Below are positions 7,071 to 9,095 of a DNA stretch of 9,095 nucleotides, piece after piece (the stretch's first letter is position 1; each line of letters starts with the position of its first letter). Source of the stretch: Candidatus Kuenenbacteria bacterium CG08_land_8_20_14_0_20_37_23 (GTDB lineage: Bacteria; Patescibacteriota; Patescibacteriia; UBA2196; GWA2-42-15); contig PEXX01000035.1 of the NCBI GenBank assembly GCA_002778965.1, positions 1-9,095 of the forward strand, read 5' to 3'. The notes beneath the pieces are model-generated. The model was not told the DNA's origin. It did not search any database and saw only the letters and a list, made by a program, of their open reading frames with translations. The position numbers and the translations under genes are program-made.

Positions 7071-7085
7071 ACATGACTCATTGTC
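7066..7085. promoter_or_regulatory. Operator-like dyads between divergent promoters
   Basis: GACAA (7066-7070) and TTGTC (7081-7085) form an inverted repeat with a 10-bp spacer. The nested ATGACTCAT (7073-7081) is a perfect 9-bp dyad. Both lie where the -35 elements of two divergent promoters almost touch, so a bound regulator could control both directions. Short arms make chance possible. Confidence 0.3.
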
Positions 7086-7102
7086 TTTTTCCGTGGTATA
7101 AT
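7073..7102 (+). promoter_or_regulatory. Promoter for the micro-ORF / SPFH transcript
   Basis: A perfect TATAAT (7097-7102) preceded by TGG (7094-7096) gives an extended -10 promoter. ATGACT (7073-7078), matching 4 of 6 consensus positions, lies 18 bp upstream. Transcription would start near 7109 and yield a leader of about 140 nt before the first ORF. The -35 boxes of this and the minus-strand promoter are separated by only 2 bp. Confidence 0.6.
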
Positions 7103-7107
7103 AAAAA

Positions 7108-7151
7108 CGCGTAAACAATATGGATGTTGATAACAATTAATATTTAACGCG
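7108..7151 (+). other. Leader stem-loop 1
   Basis: CGCGTAAA (7108-7115) can pair with TTTAACGCG (7143-7151) as an 8-bp stem with one bulged A. It sits at the predicted 5' end of the SPFH transcript. The loop contains a six-codon ATG-to-TAA frame (7120-7140, MDVDNN), which I do not call as a gene. Confidence 0.4.
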
Positions 7152-7163
7152 GAAAAAATAAAA

Positions 7164-7209
7164 GCCGGCGCAATGTAAAAAATTTAGGACTGGAAAACCA
7201 TTGGCCGGC
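7164..7209 (+). other. Leader stem-loop 2 (11-bp bulged hairpin)
   Basis: GCCGGC (7164-7169) and CAATG (7171-7175) pair with CATTG (7199-7203) and GCCGGC (7204-7209), giving 11 base pairs interrupted only by a bulged G at 7170. The loop is 23 nt and contains TGGAAAACCA, which could form a small inner hairpin. No U-tract follows, so it is not an intrinsic terminator. It matches no riboswitch I recognise. It is the most GC-rich patch of an otherwise AT-rich intergenic region. Confidence 0.55.
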
Positions 7210-7249
7210 CGATTACAAAAGGTCGAGAACAACAGAAATAAAATATTAT

Positions 7250-7348
7250 ATGAAAATAATAATTGAATTTCTAATAATTTTAATTTTACTTGTCATTTTT
7301 TTGAAAGTCGTTAATGCGCAATTCCCTAAAAAGACAACAAAAAAATGA
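7250..7348 (+). CDS. Small hydrophobic peptide, 32 aa (signal peptide or single TM), unknown function
   Basis: An ATG at 7250 opens a 32-codon frame ending at TGA (7346-7348), 12 nt before the SPFH gene start and downstream of the same promoter. The peptide has a short N-terminus, a hydrophobic core (FLIILILLVIFL, residues 7-18), then KVVNAQ and a basic tail PKKTTKK. VNA-Q at 21-24 would suit signal peptidase I, leaving a nine-residue peptide. Alternatively the peptide stays as a one-pass membrane protein. I do not recognise a family. No Shine-Dalgarno sequence is present, which is usual in this window. Position and hydrophobic design argue for a real gene, perhaps acting with the SPFH protein; AT-rich DNA readily encodes hydrophobic residues, so chance is a serious alternative. 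Confidence 0.42.
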   Translation: MKIIIEFLIILILLVIFLKVVNAQFPKKTTKK

Positions 7349-7360
7349 AGATAAAAAAAT

Positions 7361-8167
7361 ATGAGAACCAAACTTATTAAAACCGTAGTTACAGTTTTTG
7401 TAATTTTTATTATGTTTCTGATACTTAATCCTTTTGTCAAAATTTCCGCAGGCGAACGAGGAGTGATACTGAACTGGGGAGCCGTTTCCGACTCAATTAT
7501 GGACGAAGGTCTCCATTTGATAGTGCCAATCATGCAAAAAATCGTCCAGCTGGACGTTAAGACAGAAAAACACGAAGTCCAAGTTTTGACTTATTCTAAA
7601 GATATCCAGACTGTTGATGCAACTGTGGCCCTAAATTATCACCTTGATCCGAACACAGTCAACAAGCTTTGGCAGGAAATCGGTAAAGATTATGAATCCA
7701 GGATAATTGATCCATCCATACAAGAGAGTGTCAAGGCGGCCACGGCCATGTTCACAGCGCAGGAGTTAGTAGAACAACGGCCCAAAGTGAAAGAAGAGAT
7801 TAAAAAACAACTTTTTGAAAGATTAAACGGACGTCATATCATTGTTGATGATTTTTCAATTGTTAATTTTGATTTCTCGGAAGAATACGAAAGGGCTGTG
7901 GAAAGGAAACAAGTTGCGCAACAAGAAGCCCTGACTGCAAAAAACAAGCTTGAGCAGGTTAAAATGGAAGCGGAACAGAGAGTAACTCAAGCCACGGCGG
8001 AGGCGGAAGCAATAAAAATCCAGGCGGAAGCCATTACCCAGCAGGGCGGAAGAGATTATGTCAATTTAAAATGGATTGAGGCTTGGAGCAAAGGTGGATC
8101 GCATGTTCCGCAATTCATAACCGGAGAAGGCGGTGCTAATTTTCTTTATAATTTAAATAGTAAATAG
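7361..8167 (+). CDS. Prohibitin-like SPFH/Band 7 membrane protein
   Basis: The 268-residue protein has an N-terminal membrane anchor at about 8-25 and an SPFH/PHB domain from about 27 to 175 (segments AGERGVILNWG and GLHLIVPIMQKI). A coiled coil at about 175-228, rich in Ala, Glu and Gln, follows. The C-terminal stretch NLKWIEAWSKGG...FLYNL resembles the prohibitin tail. Its length is close to that of mitochondrial prohibitins (about 270-300). SPFH proteins form large rings in membranes and regulate membrane proteases or microdomain organisation; the partner here is unknown, and no FtsH or NfeD gene is present in the window. The ATG at 7361 is preceded at 10 nt by a weak GAAG. It is the last gene on a transcript probably shared with the 32-aa ORF, and it converges on the recombinase gene. 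Confidence 0.9.
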   Translation: MRTKLIKTVVTVFVIFIMFLILNPFVKISAGERGVILNWGAVSDSIMDEGLHLIVPIMQKIVQLDVKTEKHEVQVLTYSKDIQTVDATVALNYHLDPNTVNKLWQEIGKDYESRIIDPSIQESVKAATAMFTAQELVEQRPKVKEEIKKQLFERLNGRHIIVDDFSIVNFDFSEEYERAVERKQVAQQEALTAKNKLEQVKMEAEQRVTQATAEAEAIKIQAEAITQQGGRDYVNLKWIEAWSKGGSHVPQFITGEGGANFLYNLNSK

Positions 8168-8197
8168 CGGAAAGCCCATGGCAGGAGGAGTGTCCGC
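8167..8197. terminator. Weak hairpin between convergent SPFH and recombinase genes
   Basis: GCGGA (8167-8171) and TCCGC (8193-8197) pair over 5 bp around a 21-nt loop in the 42-bp gap between two convergent stops. There is no clear U-tract on the plus strand, and on the minus strand the downstream sequence is coding for the neighbour. It is a weak terminator candidate supported mainly by position. Confidence 0.25.
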
Positions 8198-8209
8198 AAT
8201 TTAGTGTTA

Positions 8210-9022
8210 TTATAGTGGACTTTTAATATTTTTTAAACTAGGGTTAGTGACTTTGGTATAAATCTGCGTTGTTCTAATATTAGCGTGGCCGAGTAGTTCT
8301 TGCACATATCTAACATCTACGCCGTTTTCCAAGAGGTGAGTGGCAAAGCTGTGACGCAAACTGTGAAAACTGGCTGGCTTTTTTATACCGGCTTTTTTAA
8401 GAGCGTTATGGAAAACTTTTTGTATGCTCATTTCTGTTAATTTTCCACCCCGATTACTTTCAAAAAGATAATCATTATTATTCCTGTTTATGATTAGGTT
8501 TTTTAAATCATTAATTATATTTTTTGATAAAATAGTTAGACGATCTTTTTTACCTTTTCCTTGCCTAACCACTAATGTTAATTCCTCTAAATCAATATCA
8601 ACTATTTTAAGTCTAACAACCTCGCTAACTCTAAGTCCAGCGCAATAAGCCACCTGAATCATTAATTTATGTTTTAAATTACTAACACAATTAATCATCT
8701 CTTTTATTTCTCCTCGCAATAAGACCACTGGTAATTTATGACTTTTTTTAGGATGGCGGATTTTAACAAAATCTTCTTTTTTATATATCTCACGAAAAAT
8801 AAAATTAATTGCGTTTGCGTATAAAGAGATTGTTTGACTGGATAATTTTTTATCTTGTTTGTTTATCAAATATTTTTTAATATTTTGCTCGGATAAAGTT
8901 CCTAATGGTTTCTTGAAATATTCATATAAATCACGCGCTACAAAAGTATAGGCCTTAATGGTTTTGGGGCTATAATTGCGTAATTTTAATTCTTGTTCTA
9001 TAATATTAATAAGGTCAGCCAT
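8210..9022 (-). CDS. Tyrosine recombinase / integrase (XerC/XerD-like, short form)
   Basis: The 270-residue protein cuts and rejoins DNA through a covalent 3'-phosphotyrosine. The N-terminal SAM-like DNA-binding domain spans about 1-85 (NYSPKTIKAY at 16-25). The catalytic domain holds the full set: R131 in GLRVSEVVRL, K156 in the GKGKKDR turn, H220 and R223 in HSLRHSFATHL, H246 in LLGHANIRTT, and Y255 in IYTKV. The C-terminus IKSPL is typical of short Xer-like integrases, including archaeal XerA-type proteins. It is shorter than E. coli XerC/XerD (about 298). The ATG at 9022 lies 6 nt after a TATAAT box, implying a leaderless mRNA. Two 17-bp direct repeats lie immediately upstream. It may be the housekeeping dimer resolvase or a mobile-element integrase; a single recombinase beside repeats makes the second possible, but no cargo or att duplication is visible. 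Confidence 0.92.
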   Translation of the reverse strand: MADLINIIEQELKLRNYSPKTIKAYTFVARDLYEYFKKPLGTLSEQNIKKYLINKQDKKLSSQTISLYANAINFIFREIYKKEDFVKIRHPKKSHKLPVVLLRGEIKEMINCVSNLKHKLMIQVAYCAGLRVSEVVRLKIVDIDLEELTLVVRQGKGKKDRLTILSKNIINDLKNLIINRNNNDYLFESNRGGKLTEMSIQKVFHNALKKAGIKKPASFHSLRHSFATHLLENGVDVRYVQELLGHANIRTTQIYTKVTNPSLKNIKSPL

Positions 9023-9028
9023 ATTAAA

Positions 9029-9058
9029 ATTATATCATAAAGTTTAGATAACATACAA
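9029..9058 (-). promoter_or_regulatory. Promoter of the recombinase gene
   Basis: The minus strand has TTGTAT (9058-9053), an 18-bp spacer and a perfect TATAAT (9034-9029) preceded by TGA, an extended -10. Transcription should start at about 9022, the A of the ATG itself, so the mRNA is predicted to be leaderless. The proximal 17-bp repeat fills most of the spacer. Confidence 0.65.
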
Positions 9059-9091
9059 CTTACAAACATTATTAATCAAAAAGTTTAGATA
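9034..9091. repeat. Pair of 17-bp direct repeats upstream of the recombinase
   Basis: ATCATAAAGTTTAGATA (9034-9050) and ATCAAAAAGTTTAGATA (9075-9091) differ at one position. They start 41 bp apart, close to four helical turns. The first lies between the -35 and -10 of the recombinase promoter. They could be recombinase-binding or att arm sites, operators, or the first units of a longer array beyond the right edge. Two copies do not make a CRISPR. Confidence 0.75.
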
Positions 9092-9095
9092 TAGA

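Noticed and set aside
7073..7081. ATGACTCAT resembles the eukaryotic AP-1/GCN4 site
   Set aside because: All context is bacterial. It is retained only as part of an operator-like dyad, not as a bZIP site.
7120..7140. Six-codon frame MDVDNN in the SPFH leader, and ATG-TAA at 7173-7178
   Set aside because: Too short to support; no initiation signal, and such start-stop pairs are expected by chance in AT-rich DNA.
4143..7348. Alternative genetic code (TGA as glycine) as in Gracilibacteria/SR1
   Set aside because: TGA ends the flippase and ligase frames exactly where the next gene starts, so it is read as stop.
8178..8204. AGGAGGAG followed by possible GTG, and an ATG at 8178 opening eight codons
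   Set aside because: Spacing from the SD-like motif to GTG is zero and both frames stop within eight codons. It is the inter-gene gap, not a gene.
9034..9091. CRISPR array
   Set aside because: Only two repeats, unit too short, 24-bp spacer, no cas gene.

Overview
The window looks like a low-GC chromosomal segment from an uncultivated bacterium, most plausibly Candidate Phyla Radiation/Patescibacteria (Parcubacteria-like). That assignment is inference. It rests on the gene repertoire (membrane-anchored LysM/M23 peptidase, PilB-type ATPase, Wzx-type flippase, O-antigen-ligase-type polymerase, small SPFH protein, AAA_14/DUF4143-type ATPase, short Xer-like recombinase), on compact gene packing, and on start codons that almost all lack a Shine-Dalgarno sequence. 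TGA acts as an ordinary stop (flippase, ligase, small ORF), so the recoded genetic code of Gracilibacteria/SR1 does not apply.

Layout. 1-436 (-): 5' part of an AAA_14-type ATPase that runs off the left edge. It has a near-consensus promoter, an apparently leaderless start and a large palindrome across the promoter. About 437-726 is regulatory/non-coding and also holds the promoter of the next gene. 727-2052 (+): membrane-anchored, two-LysM, M23 zinc endopeptidase. 2058-2076: hairpin between convergent genes. 6948 down to 2105 (-): a tight three-gene operon of polysaccharide flippase, O-antigen ligase/polymerase and PilB/GspE ATPase, with intergenic gaps of 7 and 1 nt. About 7043-7102: back-to-back divergent promoters. 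7103-7249: a structured leader. 7250-7348 (+): a 32-codon single-TM or signal-peptide micro-ORF. 7361-8167 (+): prohibitin/SPFH protein. 8210-9022 (-): tyrosine recombinase with all catalytic residues, again apparently leaderless. 9034-9091: two 17-bp direct repeats just upstream of the recombinase, continuing to the right edge.

How the genes fit together. Most of the window concerns the cell surface: cutting or remodelling peptidoglycan (M23), exporting and polymerising or ligating a glycan (flippase and ligase), assembling type IV pili (PilB) and organising the membrane (SPFH). The ends carry genes often found in accessory or mobile contexts (ATPase, recombinase).

The points most worth following are the promoter-embedded palindrome of the ATPase, the out-of-frame 8-bp tandem repeat inside the ligase gene (possible phase variation), the repeat pair beside the recombinase, and the micro-ORF plus structured leader in front of the SPFH gene. 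I found no tRNA, rRNA, CRISPR array or insertion sequence.
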